Source: Citrus sinensis (lineage: Eukaryota > Streptophyta > Magnoliopsida > Sapindales > Rutaceae). From it: a stretch of 64,000 nt of DNA. Made by a program: the position numbers and the translations under genes. The DNA is taken from positions 25,984,501 through 26,048,500 of the forward strand of contig NC_068561.1 of NCBI RefSeq assembly GCF_022201045.2, read 5' to 3'. Position 1 is the stretch's first letter, and every line of letters starts with the position of its first letter. Below the pieces are notes generated by a model. The model was not told the origin of the DNA. It worked only from the letters and a program-made list of their open reading frames with translations, and did not search any database. Shown one piece after another: positions 1-11,396 of this stretch.

Positions 1-1915
1 TTTGGGTTTTCCAAAGTTACATTTATTGTAACCTACAACTAAACTTTTCAATGTACTAATTAATAACAAAGAAGTGGGATTGGCTGAGCCACTAGGGTGA
101 AGTTTATTTGGCTCCATTTAAAACTTGCGAAATATTAAGAATGAAAAAAAAAATTGAGCAGTTGGATGAAAGTAATTTCATTGTATAACTTTGAAAAGAT
201 TAAAGTGTGGAAACCTTAATAAATCCAAACTCTGAACATACATAAACTGTGTGCATATATGTGTGCACACACACACATACACTAGTGAGAACATCTTAAT
301 TTTAATGAAAAAAACATAGATTTTAATAAATTAAACACAAAAAATAAAGTTTTTAATATATTGAAATGTGTTTTTTTTTTATATATTAATGATATTATCG
401 CTTTAACAAAATAAGGATATTCTCACTAGAGAAACTCCTAAATATATAAAGAGAGAGCTAAATTTGATTAAGAGGTGTCGTACTTTAACCAAAATGCTTT
501 TAAAATAAAATAATAAGTCATTGGATTCAAATCCAATGACCCAATTTCCAATTACCCACTTTAACTAAAATTCATGATTATATAGGAGTCGGATGAGCAG
601 TCTCTAAAAGTACTCTAATCTTTATATATTTTAAAACCCATTCAACCAAGAATAAATTAATGGATGAAATTTATTCAAATTAAATATTTATAAAATTTTT
701 AATATTTTCTTTCTACCCACCCAAATTGACTAAATCTTAAATGTTCAAGTGGGCTCTACACTGACATAGTAGTGAGCGGCTCTTGTCGAATGTTAAGAAC
801 CCGCGACTTGCCAACTAACTTGTTAAAATGCCAATAAATTGTTTGGGCCCAATGAGTGCAACATGAGAGAGTCGTGATACCTGAACCCCAGATATTATTT
901 CATCAGCCGGCCCCCCTCTCAACCAACCGGATGACTAGCATTAAAATTGTTTTTTTCTTCTGAATACTCAATTTATCCTCACTGTAATATTATACGTATG
1001 TCCAGACCTACATCGACATTACTGCAGAGAAGAAGAAGATCACTCAAATGTGTCTGTCTATTGAGAATCTTATCGGACAACCAACCTCTTGCCAAGCTAG
1101 CTCGTCGAGCAGTAAGAAGCGAAACATTGAGGATCTTATATATATAATGAATAGAATGATTTGGTCCTGAGTACTCACTGTGCTGGTTTAGCAATTCAAA
1201 GATTGAGGAGTCAGGAAGATGAATAAGTTGTTTAACGATTGGGATTAATTGAACAAAAAACGATTTAGTCACTACTTTAAAAATTAATTATTTGTCCTCT
1301 TTTTTTTTTTCTTTTTTTTTGTTTACATGTAAAATGAATATTAGAGGGGTGGATGAGATAAAAATATTGCCACTCAACTCGAAAACAAAATTGTTCAAGA
1401 GTGAAGCTATGGCACGCTACATATCTTTATAATACCCCACTTCAAATAAAATTATATTTAACGATAAACACACTTAGATTTTTTTTTCAAAAAAAAATTA
1501 TTTTCATTCATTATCTATCTTTTTTTTTCTTTTTTAAGTTTTCTACCTGTAATTTCTATCTAGCTAAAATAAATTATACAAATTTATAATAATTTTTCTT
1601 ACTTATTGAATATTTTTCTACTTCAAATTGTTTTCAAATTATAATTTAAAATACTATGATTTAAGTTAATAATTCACATTAAAAAAATTTATCATCGAAT
1701 AAACTTTTTAATTTACGTGTAGAGTAACAATAAAATTATTTAAAAATAAATAAAAGAGTACTACTTTAAATTTAACAATAAAAAATAAATTAAAAACTAG
1801 AAAATGTATTAAAAAGAACAGATATTTTATGAGGAGATTGGCGTCATTAAAAGGTGCCAACAGTCCAAATCCTCGTTAAAATGCCAATAAATTGGTTTGG
1901 CCCTACCGAGTGCGA
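1..1915. other. AT-rich intergenic DNA
   Basis: No gene could be supported on either strand. The open frames here are short, low-complexity and without recognisable motifs. The stretch holds a small MITE copy (283-431), poly-T and poly-A runs near 1300 and 1490, and a short segment near 795-870 that recurs at 1856-1915 (shared core AAAATGCCAATAAATTG). Confidence 0.6.
283..431. mobile_element. Small MITE copy with subterminal inverted repeats
   Basis: The left end reads GTGAGAACATCTTAATTTT. The right end, reverse-complemented, reads GTGAGAATATCCTTATTTT. These are inverted ends of about 19 bp with three mismatches around an AT-rich core of roughly 110 bp. A related copy lies near 48611-48744, where the right-hand string CAACAAAATAAGGAT recurs in the same orientation. 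The element is too short to code. Superfamily cannot be assigned because no clear target duplication is visible. Confidence 0.5.
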
Positions 1916-1924
1916 CATCAAAAA

Positions 1925-2712
1925 GAGTGGGACTATTGGTACCCCTCTAAATACCTCTTAACACCCCTTTAATTATTTTACAATTTTAACCTTTATTAAA
2001 ATTACATAATAAGACAATTTCGAATTAAACCCCCAACTCAAAATCAAATAATTTTTTCCCCTTAAAAATTTCTTATTGCTATTAGATTTGTTAATAGAAT
2101 CATTGCTATTATCAATTTATCATTGACATAAAATCATTCATTCCTCTTAGGTTTGTTCCATTATCATGCTCTTCACATAAAATCATTGTTATTATATTTG
2201 TTAATAGAAGTCATTTCATAGAGGCATGTAAAACTTTGGAAATTCAAATTATGCTACAATATCTTTATTATTGGACTAATTTTTCTATGGCTTTTTTTCT
2301 GCAGGTGTTCATACTTCCAGCTTCACCTATTCCTCCTATTGCGAATGATTGAATCAAGTATCATGAACCATGTGCAGAAGGCTGGGCAACACCATACGAA
2401 ACTAATATAAGTGCTTTTAAGGATTTGGTGTTTGAAGTTACCACACAAAAAATAATTGATTTACCTAGTCAATGATAATATTAGACAATTTTATACTAAT
2501 AAATTAAAGAAGGGATCAAAAATTAAATTTTATCCACAATCAAGGGATCAAAAATTAAACAATGGGGTTTATACTAATAAATTTAAATTAAGGGCATTTT
2601 TGTCATTAAAGGGGTATTAAAAGAATTTTATAATATTTTTAAGTATTCTAATAAGATTAATAAAGAAAAGAGGTGTTGAGAGATATTTAAAGGCGTGCCA
2701 ATAGTCCCACTC
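1925..2712. mobile_element. Non-autonomous Mutator-like element (MULE)
   Basis: Terminal inverted repeats begin GAGTGGGACTATTGG on the left and end in its exact complement on the right. Similarity continues for roughly 45 bp (TACCCCTCTAAATACCTC against the mirrored right end). The element is flanked by a perfect 9-bp direct repeat, CATCAAAAA, at 1916-1924 and 2713-2721. A 9-bp duplication and a TIR starting with G are hallmarks of Mutator elements. The 788-bp body has no transposase frame. Near 2305-2475 it contains a TTCTGCAG acceptor-like site followed by a less AT-rich stretch that reads like a captured, decayed exon, which suggests a Pack-MULE. Confidence 0.8.
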
Positions 2713-2721
2713 CATCAAAAA

Positions 2722-3840
2722 TAACATGGAAGCGACATGCCAACTAATTTGTAAGAGAGTAGGTCTGTCTTCACCCCTCAAAATTTCTCATAAAACCCCT
2801 TTTTAAAAATAAATAAATAAACATAAATAATCAAAGACAAATTAATTATTATTTTTTATTTTAAATAAAATTTAATGTTTTAAATAAAAGATAACGCCCA
2901 TTCCATTTCGGTGATTTTTTTTATTATTTATTTTGATTTTATTACAACAGCTAGTTTACTTTTAATTAGTCTATAATATCAGAACTACGGATGCACAGTC
3001 CGAAGACATGGTCCGTTGGCACGGCGTAAGCCACAAATTATCGGAAAATCACTGTCAATTCTGCTTATTAACAAGACAATAAAATTTTGTTTTGTAATAA
3101 TTAAGCCTATGTTTGTAGAATTTTGTAGGCAGCCTGCCTCTTCACAAGGCCCTCGAGCTTTTCACAAAGCGATCCTAGAAATATCATTATTATCATGCAA
3201 CACGTGCACCACGTGTTTAATAATAGTACGGCCTATTTATGTGCATTGTAAGTAAGGAGTAGGAGCATATTATTGAATATGTCATACTGTAATTTATAAT
3301 AAACTCATATCTTATCACACATGATGATAGTTCAATTACTTTGTATGCTACAAATTATTAATTTTAAATGACAACTTAATTAAGAGTTGTTGTATATTAC
3401 TTATAATTTTAACATAGCAACAAATAAAACAATCACAAATAAGTTAAATTCTCATTTGTTGACACATTCTCACAACAAATGGATATCTTTATCCTATAAA
3501 TATCATGTAACAAGTATTCAATAATTATATATTTTAAAATTCAAACAATTTAGTGAGAAACTTGCTAACAACAAAAGTTGAAAAAAAAAAACTAATTTTA
3601 TTGCAAAACAAGTAAACAACCCAAAAAAAAAAAAAAAAAGTAAGAGATTGATTGAGGACATGCTTAGACTCTAAGTTGATTGAATTAATATAATTTTTTC
3701 GGACTTTCAAAAAAATATAATGAAAATAAATACTAAAATACGTACCATAATAACTAAAAAAAAATTTAAAATAATAAAATTTTAAAATCCTAAAAAAAGT
3801 TCCTACGTCATAAAAGCTAAACCTACATAACGGGCATGGC
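2722..3840. other. Intergenic DNA upstream of the glycosyltransferase gene
   Basis: No gene is supported. The sequence is AT-rich with poly-A runs. The only notable elements are two adjacent CACGTG boxes (3201-3215) and the TATA-like stretch near 3852. Confidence 0.5.
3201..3215. promoter_or_regulatory. Pair of G-boxes upstream of the UGT gene
   Basis: CACGTG occurs at 3201-3206 and again at 3210-3215, three bases apart, in a near-palindromic context. G-boxes bind plant bZIP and bHLH factors. They sit about 770 bp before the UGT start codon, so a role in its regulation is possible but unproven. Confidence 0.4.
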
Positions 3841-3851
3841 AGTGCGTGGGT

Positions 3852-3860
3852 GTATATATA
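3852..3860 (+). promoter_or_regulatory. TATA box of the UGT gene
   Basis: TATATATAG lies about 120 bp upstream of the start codon at 3980. That leaves a 5' leader of about 90 bases if transcription starts about 30 bp downstream of the box, which is normal for a plant promoter. Confidence 0.5.
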
Positions 3861-3979
3861 GATGCACATGCAGTTGAAGAATGGAAACCCAGCATTGTCT
3901 CCTCAGTCACAGTCCCTATAATTAATAAATTCATACGTAGCAACAAAAATCTGTAAGAAAAAAAAAAATTTAAACAAAA

Positions 3980-5552
3980 ATGAGCAGTCCCCATGTTGTG
4001 GTAATACCGAATCCAGAACAAGGGCATGTAATTCCTTTACTAGAGTTGTCACAAAATTTGGCTAAGCATGGCCTGAGAATCACATTTGTGAACTCGGAGT
4101 ATAATCACAAGCGGGTATTGGAATCATTAGAAGGAAAGAATTACATTGGGGAGCAAATCCATCTGGTGTCGATCCCTGATGGAATGGAACCATGGGATGA
4201 CAGGAGTGATATGAGAAAGTTGTTAGAAAAACGTTTACAGGTTATGCCTGGAAAGCTGGAGGGGCTCATAGAAGAGATCCATGGAAGAGAAGGTGAAAAA
4301 ACAGCTTGTCTCATTGCAGATGGGGCCGCGGGGTGGGCTATTGAAGTCGCTGAGAAGATGAAACTCAGGCGGGCGGTTGTAGTGATAACCTCAGCAGCAA
4401 CAGTGGCCTTGACATTCAGTATCCCTAAGCTGATAGAGGATGGGGTCATTAACAGTAACGGTAAGATTTTTAATTCTTTCTTTGTCTTAATAATTAATTT
4501 GTTCTGTCTTTAATTAATATATTATATTATAAGAATAAGTAATTAGGAGTGCGCGGTAGGCAGAAGAATGATGTGAAAAGTCGTAAAGTAACAGATGCGC
4601 GCATGATCACATTGTATATATGGTTGTATTGATCATTAATGTATAGAATTTGATATCAGGGACTCCAATCAAGGAACAAATGATTCAATTGGCACCAAAT
4701 ATGCCTGCAATAAGCACTGGAGAACTATTTTGGACTGGCATTGGTGACTTAACCATGCAAAAATTCTTCTTTGATTTTATGGTGAAAAACATGAGAGCGA
4801 CGAGAGCGGCAGATTTCCAGCTATGCAACTCAACATACGAGCTGGAGGGTGGAGCATTCAGTATGATTCCGGAGCTTCTTCCAATAGGACCACTTTTGGC
4901 AAGCAACCGGTTAGGAAATTCAGCAGGACACTTTTTGCCAGAAGACTCAAAATGTCTGGAATGGCTAGACCAACGGCAAGCAAACTCAGTCATTTATGTT
5001 GCTTTCGGGAGCCACACGGTACTCGAGCAAAATCAGTTCCAAGAATTAGCATTAGGACTTGAAATCTGCAACAGGTCGTTCTTATGGGTGGTGAGGCCAG
5101 ATATTACCAATGATGCAAATGATGCATACCCTGAAGGATTTCGAGAGAGAGTAGCCGCTCGAGGACAGATGATCAGTTGGTCTCCTCAGCAGAAGGTTCT
5201 CACCCACCCTTCCATTTCCTGTTTCATGAGCCACTGCGGTTGGAATTCCACCACGGAAGGTGTGAGCAACGGAGTCCCTTTCCTGTGCTGGCCATTCTTT
5301 GCTGACCAATTCATGAACACCACCTACATTTGTGATGTTTGGAAGGTGGGATTGAGGCTTGAAAGAAACCAAAGTGGTATTATCGGAAGAGAAGAAATTA
5401 AGAACAAGGTGGATCAAGTGCTCGGTGATCAAAATTTTAAGGCAAGGGCCTTAAAGCTTAAGGAAAAAGCCCTCAGTAGTGTCAGAGAAGGTGGTTCATC
5501 CAACAAGGCAATTCAGAATTTCGTTCAATCCATCAAGCAATGGCCCGCATGA
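3980..5552 (+). CDS. UGT83A1: UDP-glycosyltransferase, UGT83A1-like
   Basis: This family-1 UDP-sugar glycosyltransferase transfers glucose from UDP-glucose to a small acceptor in the cytosol. The acceptor cannot be told from sequence. There are two exons, 3980-4460 and 4660-5552. The donor is AACG|GTAAG, the acceptor ATATCAG|GG, and the phase is kept (G|GG), giving 457 residues, a normal length for the family. The catalytic His is His16 in the N-terminal GHVIP motif, with Asp114 as its likely partner. The 44-residue PSPG sugar-donor box runs from about Trp334 (WSPQQKVLTHPS) through HCGWNSTTEG to a final DQ; the last Gln favours glucose. There is no signal peptide, as expected. The assignment to UGT83A1 rests on remembered similarity to At3g02100, supported by the neighbouring SCPL25- and RPK2-like genes. 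The gene appears intact. Confidence 0.93.
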
Positions 5553-6050
5553 AATTGAGCCATATATTATTATTATTGTTATTATTATTGTTGTTGTTGT
5601 TGTTACCATGTTTAAAATCGAAGTCATTCGAAATTCTCATATGTCCATTCTATGTTATAAATTAATTAAGAATGTGTTTGGCACCTAGCATTACATGGTA
5701 TTATGATCCCATATTGTATTAAATTAATACAATCTCATGTTTGGCTAAAATTTGACTTCGTAATTGCACCGCATGATATTATTGTTGCAATACACCAACC
5801 GCCGCATAAAATAAACCCATGGGGGTGTCGTGATTATGCGTGATAGCATTACAAAAGTAAGAGAAAATAATTCTTCTTCGAAACACGATCTTCCGGCTTG
5901 GAACAAAATTTCTCTTTTCAAAACTCAATCTTTCTTCTTCACCGAATCTATCATTGAACATAGAACAGCCACAACTAGTCGACGTCGTGAAGTGCTCCGA
6001 CGCAACACCGCAGCTATTGTTCCAGCGCCTCTATGCCACACATTCACATC
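5553..6050. other. UGT 3' region and intergenic DNA
   Basis: A (TTA/TTG)n trinucleotide tract follows the UGT stop (5565-5605). The rest is unassigned. The stretch GTGTTTGGCACC at about 5671 resembles a MITE end, but no partner end was found. Confidence 0.4.
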
Positions 6051-6059
6051 TACTTGTAA

Positions 6060-6715
6060 CATGATGAGTTTTGTTGCGCAACAACCCGTGCGGCACTCAG
6101 ACAACTTCTAACACAAAAGTTGCTAAGTAAGCCTAATGATCTTCTCAAACTACTCAAGTAACAATACTAGAGATAAAAGAGAGCAAGATAGTCAAGTATA
6201 ATTTTATTACTCACAAAGAGAAAATACAAGAGAGCTTTAGAGCTTGTGTGTGTGCTGAAATATGCTTGGTGTGGTGAGCAAAAATGGCAAGTGCCATGGG
6301 GTATTTATAGACTTGGATGCCAAGCTCATGAAGCTTCCGAGCAACTTGCATAGATATCTTTATAAGACTTTAATGCACAATTCTAAAAAACTCTAACCTA
6401 TTGACAATTGTGGAAAATTCTATATTTTAGGCCGGACTTGAATGGTTGCTAAGCGCACCACAGTACACAGCCGCCCAGTGTTGAGTGCACAACACTGCCA
6501 AGTACATTCCGCTATTTAGCGAAGCACACCCCACTTCTAAGCTCATCTTGTTGTTAGGCGGATTTTTATTAAACGTACAGTGCGTGCAAAGTTAGCCGCC
6601 ATTAATGACAAATTTGAGAGCCCCATTACATACTGCTCCGAACCAAGCAACATGACAAAAAACTACTCAAACACCACCGTGCCTTATCTTTAGCACAAAA
6701 ATCATCAAGTAACAA
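6060..6715 (-). mobile_element. Probable solo LTR of a retrotransposon (fossil)
   Basis: Read on the minus strand, this non-coding stretch has the layout of a plant LTR. A TATA box (CTATAAATACCCC, near 6300) is followed about 100 bp later by a poly-adenylation-like AATAAAATTATA (near 6200) and then a U5-like tail. No internal retrotransposon region or second LTR was seen on either side, so it looks like a solo LTR. The ends are approximate because no clean target duplication was found. Family is uncertain (Copia is possible). Confidence 0.4.
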
Positions 6716-7497
6716 GTTAGTACGGTTTGATTTTTAAATTGATTTATGTTGGGGTTTAATTTGATTTTGAAATTGATTTATGTTAGGTTTTGATTTGAAT
6801 TATTCAATTGTGTTAGATTTAAATTATTAAGTTACGTTAGATGAGAATTGTTTGTCTGAATTAAAAAGTCCAATAAATATTCATGGCCGATGCTTACAAG
6901 AAGAAGAATGACTCTTGATAGAACAGAGTCAATTCCTCTTTTTTTGTTTAATTCAATTTTTCACTTTTTCGCTTTTATCATTTATCTCTTCCTTTTCACT
7001 TTCAAAATTTAATACATTTTTTTTGTTTCTTTCTCGGTCTCTCCCTTTAATTCTTTATCTTTCTAATTGTTAATTTGGTGGTTGGTATTGAAAAAGGATT
7101 TTGGTAATTTTTGTTTGTAACTGCTTGATGACTTTAGGCCAGAAAGAGAATTTATAGTTCCATAGAACAATTTTTTTTTTTTTTTAGGAATTATTGATAA
7201 TATACTGACCTGTCGAAAAGGCTTCTGTACATTCTTTAATTGCAACTGCTATTTGTGTAATTTAACTTGGGCATCTGTGACTTGTGAAGTTGCAAAAAAT
7301 AAAAATAAAAATAAAAAAGAAGTGCGGTGATACTAAAACAGTTAAATTGGTTTTAAAATAAGAGTGAATTTAGGGGTTGTTAATCCTGTGAAGTGATTTA
7401 AAACTTGAGTGTCTATGCATGTATATTTCGCACATGAAAGCCTTAGTTATGTCTTTTTTATTTCCGTGTCCTTTGTTATCTCTGACATCTCTTGTAA
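6716..7497. other. Intergenic DNA, T-rich
   Basis: No gene is supported. Imperfect internal repeats of a GTTAGGTTTGATTTG-type motif occur near 6725-6840. The sequence just before 7498 resembles intron DNA, in keeping with the gene fragment that follows. Confidence 0.4.
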
Positions 7498-7612
7498 GTT
7501 GGAGGTCTTGGTGACATTGTCAGTAGTCTATTTCGTACTGTTCTAGATTTAAACCACAACATGGACATTATTCTTCCAAAGTATGACTATTTGAATCTCA
7601 ATAATGCTGTTG
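7498..7612 (+). pseudogene. Starch synthase (GT5) exon fragment
   Basis: An open stretch of about 38 codons reads VGGLGDIVSSLFRTVLDLNH, then NMDIILPKYDYLNLNN. This matches the N-terminal ADP-glucose-binding start of plant starch synthases of the SSIII/SSIV type, where KVGGLGDV is the signature. No other starch synthase exon can be found within several kilobases in either direction. The fragment seems to be an isolated exon left by a partial duplication or carried in by a transposon. It has no start codon and cannot make a working enzyme. It keeps frame throughout, so it may be fairly young. Confidence 0.65.
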
Positions 7613-8900
7613 GTTTGATCATATTTAATTTATAATTTTTTTGCGCATATCCTTGTTGATATTTTGGTTCAATATCTTCATAGCAGTCTCTTTCATAGGA
7701 ATTGTTGAATTAGGAGTTGTCCCTCTTTCTTTTGGTTTGAAAAGTAAAATTTTTGGTGGTTTCTTGTGTCAGACTGACTGGATTTCATTTCCAAAATGAA
7801 AATTGTATACTTCTGCACTTGCCTTAGTTTAGACACTTTTAGATCAAGCCGAGGAAGAAGAAGAAGAATGACGAACTCAAGGCTGAAGCCAAAGCAAGAG
7901 GCGAAGTCATCAGTATAAAGAGGCAGCCGCCAGGTTTTATGGTGGAAGGTGCAACATTATTGGAAACTATCACTCCCATTCTTTAAGATGTCGTCAATGA
8001 TCTTAATTTTTAAGGGTGGTTACTATTATGTTACAACTATTGTATTACTTCATTTTTTTTTTTTTTGTGATTTTGTTGTAGTATATTCAAACCTTGAATG
8101 AATTTTGTGTGTCTTAAATATTTATTTATGTTGTGAAGTTTTAAAATTAACTTACATACTGATCATATTTTCAAAAGGCATGCATGGATAACAAACTATA
8201 TATATATATATGGTATGACCATAACGTCCATGTGGATTAGCCATTCTAACACTTTATTATTTTTTTTTTTTTTGGGTTTTTGGCTATGCAGTTTCACGTA
8301 AACCACACTTTTATGGGAATTTTGCTTGGAGTGAGCTAAAACTTTATCATTATGTGGTGAATTTTCATTTCTTAACGTAATCACTGTAATGAAGTGTCTA
8401 TCTATTCTTTTTTTTTTTTTTTAATCTTAGTTGTCCCTTATTATGTGGTTGATTTTCACAAAATGGGCCTCTCAGAACTGCCCTTTTAATGGGTTCAAAT
8501 TCTTCTCATGTCTTCGGGCTCTTCTTTTACCAGCAAATAATGGTCCCTTCACCGCATCTTAGAATTTAATGAAAAAAAAATCACTTTACTTATTCTTTTG
8601 TTAACAAAAAACAATAATACTACACATACAGACTATAGAAATTCAGAGTAGACCAAGATATTGAAGAAATAGAATAAAGTACCACCTCAGAGTTCGGAAA
8701 GACAAAAGTGCTTTTTATCTACATAAATGAATTCATGGGGGGCAAAAAAAAAGCAATTCCTTTTGTGGGAAATCCATCAAATTAAGATCTAAACCGAGGT
8801 AAGGGAAGTCATTGACAAATCTTACAGATGCTAATATTATCAGACCCTAATCAATCATGAGTTGCTAAACAGTACTGTCAAAATTGTTGACTTCACAATC
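7613..8900. other. Intergenic DNA with an unrecognised, partly open stretch
   Basis: Mostly T-rich spacer with poly-T runs near 8050, 8260 and 8410. At about 7845-7990 there is a less AT-rich stretch rich in AAG/GAA codons that reads like a decayed exon, but its parent gene was not recognised. The remainder shows nothing that can be supported. Confidence 0.4.
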
Positions 8901-9805
8901 TCAAAGGTTGTCGCAAAGTTTCTTAACATCCTCTTCCTTAGCAACCCAATTGTGTACCAGCCCTGTTGCACATACATAAAATATCTTTATATATAAACTT
9001 TCTTGATTGTGTTTTCAGCAAACTTCAGCAGCCGCTGACACATCTTCAAGTGACTTTTTCTCAACAGAAAGCTAAGTTATTATGTAAATAATTGCTTCCA
9101 AAACAGACTTAGGGCTCTCCTCATATCAAACTCATCAGCTATTCCACGGCCATCATAAAATTATTATTCATGATCCCAAGATTGCTACAAAACCTTCTCA
9201 CAAACTCCCCAGCTTTTACAGCACCCATGACAACTCCAAGATGTTTCTTTATCAACTCAACCTCTCTGTTAATCTCCTTCCCTTTAACTCCATTCGAAAG
9301 AGAGAGAGGGGGAAAAAAGGGCAAACTCCTTCAGCTTACTTTCTCTGCAAGCAATGAACAAGCAGCTAGCAAAGATTACACAAGCCTTCTTCCTCTGCGA
9401 GAACAGTGCTCCTCAACAATCTTGTAAATCTCATTGACCTTATTCTTGATTGTTGTAAGTTGTAACCAGATCTAGCCAACCAGCCATTCCAGCAACGTCT
9501 TCAAGACTCTTTCGCCTAAGCATTGTTCCAGGTCATGCCACTTCTTTGAATGCAAAACATTAGCTGGAGAATCATTATTCTTCTGCTTAGCCATCATAGT
9601 TACAAGGTTCCAATTACTTTGGAGAGGATTCGCAAGGCCTCCAGCACGATTAGGATCTTTATATTGTTATCACCGGCGGATGTTCTTCATTCAGCATATT
9701 CATTGATGTTGCAACCTTCAAGAACCAAGCCACACTTATTGCAGATTCAATCACCTGATATGCCTACACAACCTCCGTGTCTTTCTTGCACTCCAAGCAA
9801 TAATC
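8901..9805 (-). pseudogene. Transcription factor TFIIB processed pseudogene
   Basis: Read on the minus strand, the stretch follows the whole TFIIB protein in order without introns. The zinc-ribbon start is DYCLECKKDTEVV. Then come CNKCGLVLEGCNINEYAE, DPNRAGGLANPLQSN, NKVNEIYKIVEEHCSRRGR, KEINREVELIKKHLGVVMGA and VKAGEFVRRFCSNLG. It ends with WVAKEEDVKKLCDNL and a stop at 8901-8903. Several frameshifts and internal stops break it, for example a TGA in place of Trp in the EWRT-like segment and a shift before DPNR. Functional TFIIB is the general RNA polymerase II initiation factor that bridges TBP and polymerase; this copy cannot act that way. Absence of introns suggests a retrocopy, though no poly-A tail remains. 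The longest surviving open piece is 61 codons (9139-9324). Confidence 0.85.
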
Positions 9806-11396
9806 TGTCTCAATTTCCAAAAAAAAAAAGTGAGTTTTCTTGCACTCCAAGTTTCTTTGGGTTTCTGTGTTGTTGCTTTCTAAGGATTTTTTTTTTCTTT
9901 GTGGTTTAAGATTTTGATTGCATAATAAAATCTTTTGTGTATCAAACTCTCTAATGCACGTGTCAAGTATTCATTTGAGATGCAGAGTCCATAACAAACT
10001 AGGAAACTTGTGTCCCAAATTCCGATCCAATAGGGAGATTATATTTATTTATTTATTCCCTTTTCCTTGTAGTTTATAGTTTTGAGATTATACTTCTTTG
10101 TGCAGAACAAAAGTACCTAAAATTATATATCCCACGATAAATGGCTTTGAGAAGAGGAAGGGACCTTAGTAGGACCACACAGCAAAAAAATTAATATCCA
10201 AAATCTGAAACTATCAAAATCAAAGAAGCCCTTCTTCAATGGGGCTGATCTCACCAGGTGATTTTGTTGATCTGTTGGGACCCATTAATTTGGATTGTAT
10301 GAGCAAAAGAGCCAGCCCCACGTGGCAATGACGGTGGAATTATAGCACAAAAGAAAAAGTGCTTTGAGTTTTGTAAAATATTCTTGGCTGTGTTTTGGTT
10401 TGGTCAGTTGGGTGGTGTTGAAAACGAAAACAAAACAGAAACAAGGCATTCCCCACCATCTGTTGTCAGCAGATTGCTTGCCTACCAATGGCAGATCCTC
10501 GTATGCATCAAAACTAACCCCACAAAGCATTATTTATTGCATTGACTAATTTTGTTTCTTTGTTCTTTATTCTCCATCTTCTGATCCAAAGAGAATTTTC
10601 AGCTTCAGCTTTTTCTATTTGTTCTCATTTCGCTTTCCCAAATTCATTCGCTAACGTAATGTGGGCGCAGCAGATTTTGTTGTTACAACTGACGTGTTTG
10701 CGTCTGTCAGTGAGTCAATTTAAAGACAATCAATCAAGTACGTAGAATCATATGAAAAAGCTTTGTCTTGTCATTTACTTCCTTCGTTTATTAAAATATA
10801 AATACAATGCACTTTTCGGACACGGGGGGACAAACCGAATCAACAACGTCTGAACTGAAAGAGATCCTTGGTACTTTTCGGACAAAACAAGGTTTGCCAT
10901 TAGAAGGTTCCACATCCTTTTTAGAGAGATGTTTTACGAGAGCAAAGCATTTTTGAAAAGCAGTTTATATTCCTCTGAGTGGAAGCTCCTGTTAAGACAT
11001 CAATTTATCAAACTGGGTAAGAAAATAGCCATTCATTACTGCAGCTAAATTTGCTAATTTATGTAACAACTTATACGAGCTAATGACCCTCTTCCTTTTT
11101 TGGCCAAAAGATACTTCAAAAACACCTAATTCTCCTTGGAATTCATGCAATATACAAGAAACAATATGTACTATTCCCAAAAATGACCATAATCAGCCCT
11201 CCATCCAAATGATTTGAGTGCTGCAGTTACATGGATTGACCAGTCTGGATTCTGTCTTCCATTCCTCTTCATTCTTCAATGCCATATATATGGGTTAGTG
11301 TAGAGAGCAAAGATGGACGTAAGGATCAGGATATGCAAGGCTGAATACAGATGAAAAGAAGACTCAATTGGAGAGGGAGATCAAGCAATTTATAAT
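9806..11396. other. Intergenic DNA and 3' side of the dentin-related gene
   Basis: No independent gene is supported. The part nearest 11396 is likely 3' UTR of the minus-strand gene that stops at 11397. Poly-A/T runs and a (TTTA)n patch near 10042 are present. Confidence 0.4.

Noticed and set aside
3534-3869. Minus-strand frame of 111 codons upstream of the UGT gene
   Set aside because: Phe/Tyr-rich translation of poly-A DNA, lying over the promoter of the UGT gene.
5671-5760. GTGTTTGGCACC... as the end of a MITE after the UGT gene
   Set aside because: No matching inverted end or target duplication was found within about 1.2 kb.
7845-7990. Continuation of the starch synthase fragment
   Set aside because: Neither frame of this Lys/Glu-rich stretch matches starch synthase; it is reported only as unrecognised.
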